Origin: Hsuehochloa calcarea
Lineage: Eukaryota > Streptophyta > Magnoliopsida > Poales > Poaceae
Length of the DNA stretch: 64,000 nt
Assembly: GCA_036346395.1 (NCBI GenBank)
Contig: CM070596.1
Location: 5,372,170 to 5,436,169 of the forward strand
Direction of reading: 5' to 3'
Shown: positions 36,518 through 47,999 of the stretch, piece after piece
How the letters are laid out: every line of letters starts with the position of its first letter
Numbering within the stretch: position 1 is the stretch's first letter
Program-made: the position numbers and the translations under genes
Notes under the pieces: generated by a model
Told to the model about the DNA's origin: nothing
Database searches by the model: none
What the model saw: only the letters and a program-made list of their open reading frames with translations

Positions 36518-38263
36518 TGTGGATATCATGGGGATATGCTCCTGATCTTTGGATGATATGATAATTGGCAATGGTGTTAAAGGTTTGTTGTTTCATGTGT
36601 TTTCGGCAATGTTGGCATGCTGTCAGGTCTCAGGCGGTCTGACCGACCGAAGCGGCGATCATACCGGCCATTGGGCGGTCGGACCGGCCAGTGGCAATCC
36701 GACCGACCATAGCGGTGGTCGGACCGGCCAATTTCTAAATGTGGTGTTTTGAGCTGGGCCAAAAATAGAGGTTGTAGGCAAGAGAGGTAATTCTATTGCA
36801 CTTGGTCTCATAATTTTTGGAGTCTCCAGTCAAAAGTTCTATTCGTTTGAAAATTTCAGTAGGTTTCGGATTTTCAAGGGCTGATTTTGGCTATATCCCA
36901 ACTGGCGGTCAGACCGGCCAGGGTGGGCTGTCAGACCGGCCATGGTGGCGGTCTGACCGGGTTTCACTTGGATCGTTGTCCTTCGTGGCGGCGATGTTTG
37001 GTTATTAGGTCAAAGTCAAGAGTTTTAGTGCATATGTGTTGGATGATGCATGTTTTGACTAACATGGGTCCAGTTGTGAAGAACTTATTCCCGGATTTGT
37101 TTTACTTGTCTATTGTTATGCAGGTTGCTTGGTGGTCAACGACGGTCAACGGCGAGGATGATCGGGACTAGGCTTAGAGAGCTGAGGTCCAGAACGATCG
37201 ACGATACCAGGTGAGGTCAATGAGCTCAAGCGTGGTGCAAGATGGACAAGGGTGACCTTTTGCCAACTCTGTGGCGCAAGATGGTGCAAGGTGAAGCTGA
37301 TTAGATCAAGAGGCGATAAAGACGGTGCTTTAAAATGTGGGCCTTAACGGGAGCCCAATTGAGTCAAACTTCTAGAAGGTATAAGCCTCCACTATAAATA
37401 GAGTAGGGAGGTGGCTGCACCCCTCTTCAACCCTTTTATTGTTTTGAAACCTTAATTTGCTTAGCGAGAGGTTTTGTGGAGGTTAGGGTTCTAGAGAGTT
37501 TTGGTTTGATTTCGTGCTCATAGATTGAGCTTTGTTCTCCATTGATGGAGTGGCTGTAAACCAAAATCATATCAAATCAACCCTAGGAAAGTTTGATCAA
37601 AGTTTTGTCTATTTGCTTTCCTTCTCTCTATTTGATGATTTTGAGTCTTTCTTTGATCCGTGAGTTTTTACTTGATTTCTTCACGTGATCTAGCTTATTG
37701 TGACTTGTGGGAACATATCTAGGATCATCTTGATCATCAATCACCCACGAGCAAGATTTTGGATCTAGTTTTCGTTTTGACTCGGTTTTGAACCAGCCTC
37801 CTCTCAAACGGAAACGGATCATAATTCTTCCAAGAATTTTCACAATCTTCGATTGGAATAGGTTCCTAACATCATAGAGAAGGTGTGCTCCAAGTTTCAT
37901 CGAGTTTGGAGTTGTAGATCAAAAGTTACATCTATTTGCAACTTCGTTTTTCGGGCTGTTGATATGTTCTTCAGGCCAGCGGTCAGACCGCCAGGGTCAC
38001 CGGTCCGACTGCCAGGGGTCATTGGTCAAACCGCCATTGACCCAGCGGTCAGACCGCCCAACACTGAGATTTTTAGCTTGTGTTGATTTTCGTTGTTTTG
38101 CTTAGGGGGTTAAATTGTATTCAATACTAGTCTTCCGCTATACTGGTATATTGATCTTCATAGCTTCCATAGCTATTGGAGTAAAATCTTATTGAATCAA
38201 TTATTTGTGAAAAAGTGAGCGAGCTCCTATTCACCCCCCTCTAGTCGCCTTTTCGATTCAACA
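36518..38263 (+). repeat. Element A 3' LTR (complete)
   Basis: 1746 bp, TGTGGATATCATGGGG to GCCTTTTCGATTCAACA, followed by the TSD AAAGG. GGTCNGACC palindromes at 36635-36730, 36900-36960 and 37975-38065, TATA box at 37393-37400, and the CACCCCCCTCTAGTCG signature near the end. It provides the undisrupted reference for the split 5' LTR. Confidence 0.9.
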
Positions 38264-38268
38264 AAAGG

Positions 38269-39780
38269 AAATCAACCAATTTATGTACACCTATTAGCAC
38301 CAAAAGCAACTAAGTAATTATTTATTATTTGTGTTTACCGTATAATTGCGAAGAACGAACCAATGCAGGCAGGTGTAATTGATCCACAGGTTGTTGACGT
38401 CGATCTTTTCTACGACTACGAAGGCAAGCCTATCTCTTGATCATCAACATAGTTATATTAAATATAAAAGTTACTTTGATGTATCATATATATATACACA
38501 CACACATGCATCAAAACTATGTGTAAAAATCAAATCGGATAAAAGAGATAAAGAGAAAGAGATAAGAAATGACATGAGAGCAGTACAACTAAGATGAACA
38601 ACTATACTGCAAGAGAAATATTAGGATGGTAAAGGGGGCCCTTGGCAGGAAAAGAGAAGAGGGAAGAGGTGAGACCCTTTACATATAGATAATACATAAG
38701 GACCAATAAAACTCTTACTCAGATAAGATGTTGTATTTAAGTGCCAACCATTTTCCTGGTTTGGCGGGCAGAAAATACTACCTTGTTACGTGGCTATACT
38801 CTCCACATTGGGTAAGTAATATTGCATGGGTTGAGTTATAGAGGAACCTAGGACCGGTAGGTAGAGTCGGAAGTGGGGGATCCAAAGCGATATAGTACCG
38901 CACGGCGGAGTGTTGTGTGATGGGAGGTCTGGGCCTACCAACATTATGGGAACTCAGTGAAAGAATGGGTGAGCGTCCTAGGACACCGACGGAAAGTAAT
39001 GGATGTAGACTTAATCACGTATAGACTTAATCACGTAACCTGAAAAACGTTATGTATTCTGAACTCAATACCACATCAAAGGAAATGCGGGAGACCTAGC
39101 TCGAAAAGTGATCAGAGTAGCTATGAGTAAAGTGGTACAAAGACTGCACAATGCTAAATAAAATCATGAATTCATGCATGTCTCCTGGATTGGAGTCTAC
39201 GGTGACCACTAGGGGTTTATCTTCTTACTGAGTGACAAGTAGTCTTTTCAGAATTAAAAATTACCACGTAAATCTTGGTAAATTATTTTCTAGAAAAAGA
39301 GATGAACTAGAAAATATGATAACAAAAAGAGATGAGTCATACAATGCATCTTTGCTAATACATGCTTGCTTAGTACACTAGTACTCATTTTTGCTATTAC
39401 TCTCCTTTGTTAGATCTTAGTCCAGCCGAGAACTATCTCAAGTGGGATAAATGATACGTAGGTGCCGAGGAGGCCACAGGAGGCGAGGGCGCTTACTACG
39501 AGAAGCAGGGCGAGGTGGACGCCTTATTCGGCGAGTGGGATGAGTAGAGGACCGGTGGAGCAGGGCAGGTATGCAAGGGGAATTATTCCCTGCTGTAATT
39601 AAATAAATATATTAAAGACTACATCATTGCGTGGCTACTATGTAATAAAGTGCAGTTTCTATCTTATTATTCTGCCGCGTTAACTCTGGTAAAGTTTACT
39701 ATTCATCAGAGCGGTGTCCTACCATGCAAACGAATAGTAATTCATATGCTTAAGTGCGATTACCCTCTGGGGTAGTGACA
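38269..39780. other. Unassigned repeat sequence, possible large LTR end at 39780
   Basis: Continues the DNA interrupted by element A. No gene is supported; short frames such as DPQVVDVDLFYDYEGK (38380-38430) and GEVDALFGEWDE (39508-39545) have no neighbours that make a gene. On the minus strand the right edge reads TGTCACTACCCCAGAGGG, a plausible LTR start, abutting MULE sequence at 39781. The block may therefore be part of an old gypsy-type LTR that split the MULE. Confidence 0.4.
38485..38507. repeat. (TA)n(CA)n microsatellite
   Basis: A short ATATATATATA run directly followed by CACACACACA. Confidence 0.85.
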
Positions 39781-40960
39781 CAGGATATCGCAGTTGGGTG
39801 GATCTGCAGTGCAGGTGGTGCATGAGGTATTTGGGTGCAAACTTCTACAAGCAGTTCCACAATAAAGACTTGATGAACCTATTCAAGCGATTGTGCAACC
39901 AGAACCGGCAGCGAAAGTTTGACGCACTCTAGAAGATTCTAGATGAGCGGACCTAGACACACAGAAGGGAGGCAACAAAAAAGGATGCTACAAGCACTGA
40001 CCAGGCCTCCGAAGTATTGCCACAGCTAACCACAGATGGTTCTAGTGTCGCGAGGAAGACAGAGGCGCAGGTGAAATGCTTCTTGGACTGGATTGAGCAC
40101 AAGACTAAGGAAAAGTGGTCGGTGCAATACGACAGGGGTGGTACTCGATATGGTGTCATGACAACCAATCTAGTCGAGGTGTACAATTAGATCATGCACA
40201 ATTCATCTTTGGTTTGTATTTATGGAGGTAATTCTCCGCGGTACCACAAATTACTTTGTTGATAAAAGCAACAACGCGTCGCTTCGCTATGAAAAATGAC
40301 GGAGTACTGTACTCCACCATGATCACCAAGTACATAGAGGAGAAGAGCAAGAAGGGTGAGATGCACCGGTTATTCAAGATAGACATAAGAGAGCTTAGGT
40401 TCGAGATACTGTGCAAAGATAAAGGACGCCGAGGGATGAACTGCGAGAGGATCACTCACGAGCGCACGCTACGCCGCGCTAGTTACGTATGCACTTGCAA
40501 CAAGTTTCTTCTTCTGCATAGGTGCCCTGCTCTCATGTCATGGTCACATGTTCGATGGTGGCGCATCATCCCGGCCAGTACCTCTCTGATTATTTCAACA
40601 AGGAGGAGGTAAGGCAAATCTGGAGTGCAAAGTTGTATGGTTACGACGTAGTTGGACATTTCACTAGCCATTTGATCTGTGTGCAACTTATCTAGGCCAC
40701 GGACATTGATAGGCTGAAGAGAAAGGTTAACCGACGACATGTACGGTGTATTAGGCACGACATGGATGAAGCAGAAGTTAGGCGTCGTACAAAGAAGTGA
40801 CCTATTTGCAGGGAGTCTAGGCACACATTCAAAAAATACCCTACGAGAAATCCACAAGATGGAGGAGATGTCGGCAATCCGGACTGCGTCGCAGAGACCT
40901 TACTTATCACCCCACTCAAGGCGGTCGATATGGTGGTCATTGAGATCATGACCACAAAAA
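39781..40960 (+). pseudogene. MULE transposase, 3' half
   Basis: Starts at WVDLQCRWCMRYLGANFYKQ and continues NKDLMNLFKRLCNQNRQRKF, DWIEHKTKEKWSVQYD and GTRYGVMTTNLVEVYN, the C-terminal half of plant MuDR-type transposases. A SWIM-like zinc finger follows in a shifted frame (VCTCNKFLLLHRCPALMSWS near 40485), then YFNKEEVRQIWSAKLYGY. At least five stops or frameshifts. The N-terminal and first catalytic parts are absent here and are found at 3926-5205. Confidence 0.8.
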
Positions 40961-41256
40961 AAATTTGTATATTGTTGAAATATATGATACTTAATGCTTC
41001 TTCATACTATTATCTTTTGATCGAAGGGACCAAAGCACCGCGAGGTCTGCGTTCTTGCTTTAGCACGTTCTTGAAGCTATCAAGTAGAAAAATAATACTA
41101 GTGTTTTATCGAGTAGTAGGTAGATCTTCCGTATACGACAAGTGGCATTCTCTAAGTAAAATATGCACCACTAGTTCTATGTTAATACACCCGGCCTCAT
41201 TCTAGTAGATAGATTACTGGGAGATAAAAATTCGCAAAGCGAAACCAATTAATGAG
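40961..41256. other. AT-rich intergenic segment
   Basis: No recognisable feature between the MULE remnant and element C; it contains the left copy of C's target site (41257-41261). Confidence 0.5.
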
Positions 41257-41261
41257 CCAAA

Positions 41262-42250
41262 TGTAGGAATTAATACGGACTGGTCCCAGTTTTTAATTCT
41301 ATTTAATTCCTAGAGAATCTCAAAGGCTCATGTGCATGTGCTAAAACTGATTAGTCCCACATGGAGAGTTGAAGGGTAGTTACACCACTTTATAAGGTGG
41401 AACGTGGTAGCCCCCTTGTGGAATTGGAGGAGGCCAACACACGCGCGAGCTCGCTCGCCGTGCCTCGCCTTGCCGTTCTGTGCCTCACCTCGCCGAGCCG
41501 TGCCGCGGGGCGCAGTGCGAGTGCGAGTGCGTGTGCGTGTGCGTGCACGTAGGTACCAACTCGGAGTAATGGCATTAACGAAGGTTCAGTTACCAGTGAG
41601 TTATGGTTGCGGTTTGCACTGGTTGATGGCAACCGTTTCCTCTGGTCTCTGTCTCTTCGTTTTTGGCTCTTGGCTATTACAGGAACAGAGGTCTGTTCGT
41701 GTTCTTTTGCTTCTTCCAATTCACTTCCATGAGAGACTAAGTGAGTTTCTTAGGTCTGTTGCTGTTGTTTCTGGCGATCTCCATCCCGCAAGGCACGTGC
41801 AAGGTTGAACCGGGAGAGCAGGCCTCCGGAACCCCATCCTTGAAGGCTTACACGAGCGAGAACGAATAAGATTTTTGGAGAGCGTTCGCGCGACTGCTCG
41901 CTGCTTCATCTTCATCCGATCGCTGCTTCGTCATCATCCGATCCTCTGCATCAACTACACGACTACTACCACTACGCCATGGCGAACGACAACCTCACCA
42001 GGGCTTCTGCTACTACTACTTCTTCCACTGGATCTGGGTATGTCTATCTCATACTTATTGCTTGGTTAGTTTTATTATCTACTGCTAATCTGAATACTGA
42101 GATAGGAATGCTAGTTTCTGTTCTTCTGGAAATTCGTATGACTATAGTGTTCATGCTTATTTGTTTTATGAAAGAGACTAGATTATTGTTCATGATTCAT
42201 CTTGTATATTTCTGGATTAAAGTAATTCGAAAAATGCTTATATATTCAAC
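41262..42250 (+). repeat. Element C 5' LTR
   Basis: About 989 bp. It aligns with the 3' LTR at both ends, but 41500-41950 holds about 250 bp more, including a GTGCGAGTGCGTGTGCGTG low-complexity run (41512-41549). TATAAGG at 41392-41398 in CACTTTATAAGGTGG is a likely TATA box, repeated at 46850-46856. Confidence 0.85.
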
Positions 42251-43070
42251 TTTCCAAAAACCTTATTCTATGCATTTTTCATCAACTTGCTTTGCTGCTG
42301 CACTCAAACCCTCTGAGTTCGATGGTGCGAACTACAAGAGGTGGCGCACCAAGATGGTGCTTTGGCTAACTGCCATGAACGTTTTCCATATAGCAAACGG
42401 CAAACCTGAAGGAACACTTGCTCCTGAACAGGAGCAAGCGTTCGAGGCTGATGATAACCTTTTTAAAGGTGTCGTGGTTAGCGTTCTTGGTGAGAAGTTA
42501 ATCGATGCATACATGGTGATTAAAACTAGAAAAGATATGTGGGATGCACTCGAGGCCAAGTTTGGGGTTTCGGATGCAGACAGTGAACTGTATCTCATGG
42601 AGCAATATCATGACTATAGAATGGTTGATGGCCATTCTGTAGTTGAGCAGGCTCATGAGATACAATCTATGGCCACAGAACTTGAGCACTTCAAGTGTGT
42701 ATTACCGGACAAGTTTGTCGCGGGAGGCATTTTTGCCAAGCTTCCTCCTTCTTAGAGGAATTTTGCTACTTCTCTGAAACATAAGAGACAAGAGTTTTCT
42801 GTTGAAAATCTCATTGGGTCTCTTGATGTTGAAGAGAAGGCGAGAGCAAAAGATACACACACTAGAGGTAATGAGGGACATTCTAGTGCTAATGTGGTGC
42901 AGAAGAAGAATGGCCAAGCTTAAAAGTTCAAAGGCAAGAACAAGATTGCACAAACAATTAGCTTCAAGAAGAAGAAGAAAAACACAAAGGATGGCCTTTG
43001 CTTTGTGTGTGGCGAATCTGGTCATTGGGCCAAGGATTGCAGCCAACGCAAAGGTGGAAAGAATTAGCAA
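41979..43070 (+). pseudogene. Element C gag
   Basis: An open frame runs from an ATG at 41979, inside the LTR (MANDNLTRASATTTSSTGSG), through the LTR end to the conserved Gag text KPSEFDGANYKRWRTKMVLW (about 42306) and stops at 42753. A shifted frame then reaches the zinc knuckle DGLCFVCGESGHWAKDC (CX2CX4HX4C, about 42990-43050). The conserved part begins only at 42306. The stretch between may be an intron or a leader; a GT follows the GSG codons, but I see no clear acceptor AG. Confidence 0.75.
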
Positions 43071-43149
43071 GGGCAGAATTCGAAGTCTGCTAATGTTGTT
43101 GTTCGTACCACTGAGACGGGAACTTCAGGATATAGTAATTTACCTACTG

Positions 43150-43480
43150 TTCTTTCCGTATATCATTCTACCGATTGGTGGATAGACACTGGTGCTAATA
43201 TACATGTGTGTGTTGATGTTTCATTGTTCTCTTCTTACCAGGTCACTCGGGATTCAGCCGTTTTAATGGGGAACGGGTCACATGCTACTGTTTATGGTGT
43301 TGGTACGGTCGATCTGAAGTTTACTTCGGGAAAGATTGTGCAACTGAGGAACGTGCATCATGTGCCATCCATCAATAAGAATCTCGTCAGCGGATCTCTT
43401 CTGTGTAGAGATGGCTTTAGACTGGTATTTGAGTCTAATAAATTTGTAGTGTCCAAGTGTGGATAATTTATTGGTAAATG
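43150..43480 (+). pseudogene. Element C protease
   Basis: STDWWIDTGANIHVC contains D-T-G, the retropepsin active site, followed by AVLMGNGSHATVYGVGTVDL and LRNVHHVPSINKNLVS as in copia proteases. A TAA at about 43464 ends the frame. Confidence 0.85.
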
Positions 43481-43484
43481 CTAT

Positions 43485-44539
43485 GTGTGCGGAGGCTTGT
43501 TCCGCCTATCTCTTTCAGATTTGTGTAATAATGTTGTGAATCATGTTTGTAGTGGTAATAATACTACTATTTGGCATTCACGACTTTGTCACATAAATTT
43601 TGGTTGCATGACGCGGTTAGCCAGTTTAGAGTTAATCCTGAAATTCACCCTTGCCAAAGGTTCTAAGTGTCAAGTTTGTGTGCAATCAAAGCAACCTCGT
43701 AAGCCTCATAAGGCCGTGGAGGTAAGAAACTTGGCACCATTAGAACTCATACATTCAGATCTGTGTGAGATGAATGGTGTGTTGACAAAGGTGGCAATAG
43801 ATATTTCATGACTTTGATTGATGACTCCACTAGGTTCTGCTATGTGTATCTTTTGAAAACTAAAGATGAAGCTCTTCACTACTTTGAAATCTATAAGGCA
43901 GAAGCTGAGAACCAACTTGAAAGGAAAATCAAAAGGGTTAGGTCTGATCGTGGCGACGAGTACTTTTCTAATGAGTTCAATTTATTCTATGAGGAACATG
44001 GTATAATCCATGAGAGGACGCCTCCCTATTCACCCCAGTCAAACGGGGTTGCTGAAAGAAAGAACCGCACTCTAACTGATTTGGTTAACGCCATGTTAGA
44101 CACAGCGGGTCTTTCCAAAGCATGGTGGGGGGAGGTTATATTGACTTCATGTCATGTCCTAAACAGGGTTCCCACAAAGAATAAAGAGATAACCCCATAT
44201 GAACAATGGGAGAAGAAAAGACTATCACTTTCATACTTGCGCACTTGGGGTTGTTTGGCGAAAGTCAATGTGCCAATTCCCAAAAAGCGTAAGCTTGGAC
44301 CAAAAACCGTGGATTGCGTCTTTCTAGGCTATGCTCATCATAGCTTTAGATATAGATTTCTAGTGGTGAAATCTGGAGTACCTGACGTGCATGTCAGTGC
44401 AATTATGGAGTCAAGAGATGCTACATTCTTTGAGGATATTTTTTCGATGAAAGATATGCCTAGCTCGTCGAGTCAGGAGCCTGATACAACTCCTGAACCT
44501 GCCATTCCAATGGAATATTTTGAGCAAATCCCCGAATAA
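43485..44539 (+). pseudogene. Element C integrase
   Basis: The zinc-binding region IWHSRLCHINFGCMTR..CQVC is followed by LELIHSDLCEMNG (first D). A frameshift at about 43800 moves to MTLIDDSTRFCYVYLLKTKD, KRVRSDRGDEYFSNEF (second D) and YSPQSNGVAERKNRTL (catalytic E). The 243-residue second frame is the longest undamaged coding piece of the element and ends with TAA at 44537. Confidence 0.9.
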
Positions 44540-45501
44540 ATTCCTGAGGAGGAAGACAATGAAACTCTGAGGAAGAGTAAAAGACAAAGGACTGCAAAGT
44601 CTTTTGGTTCTGATTTCATTGTGTACCTTGTGGATGATACTCCAAGTACCATTTCTGAAGCATATGCTTCTCTAGATGCGGAATACTTGAAGGAAGCAGT
44701 ACGTAGTGAAATGGATTCCATTATCTCTAATGGAACTTGGGAGATCACTCAGCGTCCTTATGGTTGTAAACCTGCAGGATGTAAGTGGGTGTTCAAAAAG
44801 AAACTTAGGCCTGATGGTACTATCGAGAAGTATAAGGCACGGCTTGTGACCAAGGATTATACCCAAAAGGAAGGTGAAGATTTCTTTGATACTTATTCAC
44901 CTGTGGCTAGATTGACCACTATCGAGTACTATTATCTTTGGCTGCCTCACACGGTCTTCTTGTTCATCAGATGGACGTGAAGACGGCTTTCATAAATGGT
45001 GAGTTGGACGAGTAAATTTACATAGAACAGCCAGATGGATTTGTAGTAAATGGTTAAGAAGGAAAGGTGTGTAAGTTGTTGAAATCTTTATATGGTCTTA
45101 AACAAGCACCTAAGCAATGGCATAAAAAGTTTGATAGAATTTTAACATCTGAAGGCTTTATTGTGAATGAAGCTGACAGATGTGTGTATTATCACCATGG
45201 TGGGGGCGAGGGAATCATTCTATGTCTTTATGTTGATGACATACTGATCTTTGGAACCAGCCTTAATGTGATTAAGGAGATCAAGGATTTCTTGTCTCAA
45301 AACTTTGAGATGAAAGATCTGGGAGTAGCTGATGTTATCTTAAACATCAAGCTATTGAGAAGTGATGATGGTGGGATTACATTGTTGCAAACCCATTATG
45401 TGGAAAAGGTTCTAAGTCGTTCTAGCTATAACGACTGTAAATCTTCTCCAACACCTTATGATCCTAACGTATTGCTTAGGAAGAATCGGAGAATAGCCTG
45501 A
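44540..45501 (+). pseudogene. Element C reverse transcriptase
   Basis: 44621-44980 gives CKWVFKKKLRPDGTIEKYKA and FFDTYSPVARLTTIE. A frameshift at about 44945 leads to QMDVKTAFINGELDE, then stops at 45013 and 45055. 45067-45501 carries LLKSLYGLKQAPKQWHKKFD and the catalytic LYVDDILIFG with both aspartates intact. A TGA ends it at 45499. Confidence 0.9.
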
Positions 45502-45507
45502 GACCAA

Positions 45508-46053
45508 TTGAGATATTCTCAGATAATTGGTTCACTCATGTATTTAGCTAGCGGTACCAGGCCTGACATCTCGTTTGCGGTGAGTAAACTAAGACGTTTT
45601 GTTTCCAATCCGGGAGATGATCATTGGCATGCTCTTGAGAGGGTAATGCGCTATCTAAAGGGTACTATGAGCTATGACATTCACTATACCGGGTATCCCA
45701 GGGTACTAGAGGGTTATAGCGATTCAAACTGGATATCTGATGCTGATGAGATTAAGGCCACAAGTGGATATGTCTTCACACTTGGAGGTGGCGCTGTTTC
45801 ATGGAAGTCTTGCAAGTAGACCATCTTAACGAGGTCAACAATGGAAGCAGAACTCACAGCATTAGATACTGCCACTGTTGAAGCCGAATGGTTTCGTGAG
45901 CTCTTGATGGATTTGCCGGTGGTTGAAAAACCGGTACCGGCTATTCTGATGAACTGTGATAATCAAACTGTGATTGTCAAGGTGAACATATCTAAGGATA
46001 ATATGAAAGCATCAAGACATGTGAAGAGGAGATCAAGTGCATCGGAAAAATAA
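45508..46053 (+). pseudogene. Element C RNase H
   Basis: YSQIIGSLMYLASGTRPDIS and EGYSDSNWISDADEIKATSG (first acidic residue) end in a TAG at 45817-45819. The same frame resumes at 45841 with MEAELTALDTATVEAEWFRE and MNCDNQTVIVKVN. A TAA at 46051 cuts the C terminus, and the tail motif continues out of frame to about 46160. Confidence 0.9.
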
Positions 46054-46169
46054 GAAACTCGAGTAATAGCTTTGGATTATATCCAAGCGACTAAGAATCG
46101 CGATCCTTCACAAAGGGTTTATCACGGAATGTGATAGACAATGCATCGAGGGAGATGGGTTTGAAACCC

Positions 46170-46722
46170 ACGTGAGTTATACCATAGTTGCAACCCATCC
46201 TATGTGATCGGAGATCCCGTGAAGTAGGATTGGCGAAACAAGCTATTGGTTAACTGGGAGGAGAGTACTTTTACAGACCCACTCCATTAGAGATGCAACT
46301 CTCTCCTAAATCTGTATGGTAGGTTGATTTTTTTATCTTAATGTGTTCTGTGGCTTGTTTAAGCAAAGATGCTGTCCTACAGAGCAGTCTTGAAAGAACA
46401 CACCTATATGGTCCCGACTGCTAGTCACAGTCTATGAGATAGGGTAATCTCTAGGAAGCTCATGAATAGGCCAGGAGTATGACTTATATGCTCCAACCCG
46501 TGGGGATGCCTAACAGCCTAGTATCAGTTAAGGAATTAAGTGAAACTTATTCACACAAAACTGCCAATTCAAGGCTTAGTCCATTGTGCAGTTGTGGATT
46601 AGTGTAGCTTCTGTTCTAGATGGATGTTCAACCTTATTCGGTCTCCATCGAAACACTGGTATATTAAAACAATACTGTGGATCAAGGTATTTGACATGTG
46701 TCTTCGAGATCTGGTGGGGGAT
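46170..46722 (+). other. Element C 3' untranslated tail and polypurine tract
   Basis: Non-coding DNA between RNase H and the 3' LTR, ending in the purine tract GGTGGGGGAT that abuts TGTAGGAATT. No further gene is visible. Confidence 0.7.
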
Positions 46723-47460
46723 TGTAGGAATTAATACGGGCTGGGCCCAGTTTTTAATTATATTTAATTCCTAGAGGATCTCAAAGGCCCATGTGCATAT
46801 GCTAAAACTGATTAGTCCCACATGGAGAGTTGAAGGGGAGTTACACCACTTTATAAGGTGGAACGTGGTAGCCCCCTTGTGGAATTAGAGGAGGCCAACA
46901 CACGCGTGCGCTCGCTCACCTCGCCAAGCCGAGCCACGTGTGCGTGTGCATGTGCGGGCGCGTTTTTCTTTATCTATTCGAAAATTGAAACTCACCGACT
47001 CGGAGTAATGGTTTCGAAACTCACCGACTCGGAGTAATGGCATTAACGAAGGTTCAGTTACCAGTGAGTCAACCATTTCCTCTGATATCTGTCTCTTTGT
47101 TTTTGGCTCTTGGCTATTACAGGAACAGAGGTCTGTTCGTGTTCTTTTGCTTCTTCCAATTCACTACACGACTACTACCACTACGGCATGGTGAACAACG
47201 ACCTCACCAGGGCTTCTGCTACTGCTACTTCTTCCACTGGATCTGGGTATGTGTATCTCATACTTATTGTTTGGTTAGTTTTACTATCTACTACTAATCT
47301 GAACACTGAGATATGAATGTTAGTTTCTGTTCTTCTGGAAATTCGTATGACTATAGTGTTCATGCTTATTTGCTTTATGAAAGAGACTAAAATATTGTTC
47401 ATGATTCATATAGTATATTTCTATATTAAAGTAATTCAAAAAATACTTATATATTCAACA
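46723..47460 (+). repeat. Element C 3' LTR
   Basis: 738 bp. Lacks about 250 bp of the central region of the 5' LTR and carries a small local duplication (CTCACCGACTCGGAGTAATGG twice near 46992-47040). Confidence 0.85.
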
Positions 47461-47465
47461 CCAAC

Positions 47466-47880
47466 AATTAATACAAGGTAAACGAAAGAAGAATGCATCA
47501 TTCCTCGGGACCCGGATCCACTGCAACATTGTACAGGATCAACGTTCAAACAGTAATTCCGGGCGTACACACAGCAAAACGCGGAAGTACTGTTGAATCT
47601 GTAGTTAGAATAATATAGTTTAACAATAATCAGATTGTGTTGCAGTGATTAATCCCATCCATCCGCGTTCCATCTAGCAGCTGAAAAAGAGTTAATAGAA
47701 AATACTATGCCGTTGCAACCACAAAGGATCCTGATCATTCCTAGCGGTGAATCCCCCGATTACAACCGTGGAATTCAGCATCGACCATTTCAACAAATCA
47801 AAAAAATTCGGGAGAGAACAGACAAACAAACGGGCAACATCGACAAAGATGTAGTATCCCTACGTACACCAACCCCAAGC
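47466..47880. other. Intergenic DNA upstream of the kinase gene
   Basis: Unique-looking sequence of mixed composition with no supportable gene. It probably forms the distal promoter of the kinase locus. Confidence 0.4.
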
Positions 47881-47890
47881 GCTGGCCTGG

Positions 47891-47908
47891 TCGAGTCAAT
47901 TGACTCGA
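47891..47908. promoter_or_regulatory. Perfect 18-bp palindrome with two W-box cores
   Basis: TCGAGTCAATTGACTCGA is its own reverse complement and contains TTGACT on both strands, a WRKY-binding W-box core, as well as GAGTCA/TGACTC. It lies about 290 bp upstream of the pyrimidine patch of the kinase promoter. The motif is seen directly; binding is inference. Confidence 0.5.
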
Positions 47909-47999
47909 TTCAACCAATCTCGCTGGACTCGAACTACATGCCACATGCATCAATGCATGCGACTCCAGTGACTTGACCCGTCGACCCAATCCAACACTG

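Larger units (their letters stand above)
10145..38263 (+). mobile_element. Element A: Sirevirus-like Ty1/copia, 5' LTR interrupted
   Basis: Flanked by a perfect TSD AAAGG (10140-10144 and 38264-38268). The parts are: 5' LTR 10145-11702 plus 29739-29886, PBS near 29889, gag-protease-integrase-RT-RNase H remnants 29945-34799, a 1.7-kb non-coding tail with several polypurine tracts, and 3' LTR 36518-38263. The domain order (integrase before RT) is copia. The long coiled-coil Gag extension, large LTRs, the CCCCCCTCTAGTCG end motif and repeated AAGGGGGAG tracts match the Sirevirus (Maximus/SIRE) lineage; RIRE1 of Oryza is a possible relative, unverified. Element B and the mosaic block lie inside its 5' LTR. 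Coding capacity is destroyed by stops and a mutated RT. Confidence 0.85.
41262..47460 (+). mobile_element. Element C: Ty1/copia retrotransposon, degenerate
   Basis: LTRs at 41262-42250 and 46723-47460, both starting TGTAGGAATTAATACGG and ending TTATATATTCAAC(A). The flanks CCAAA (41257-41261) and CCAAC (47461-47465) form a four-of-five TSD. The internal order is gag, protease, integrase, RT, RNase H, which is copia. The PPT GGTGGGGGAT is at 46713-46722. I could not find a tRNA primer-binding site after the 5' LTR, and the Gag start codon lies within the LTR. At least seven stops or frameshifts make it non-autonomous today. Confidence 0.85.

Noticed and set aside
41404..41808. 134-residue plus-strand frame with a Arg/Val repeat
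   Set aside because: Lies in the LTR of element C and is generated by the GTGCGAGTGCGTGTG low-complexity run.
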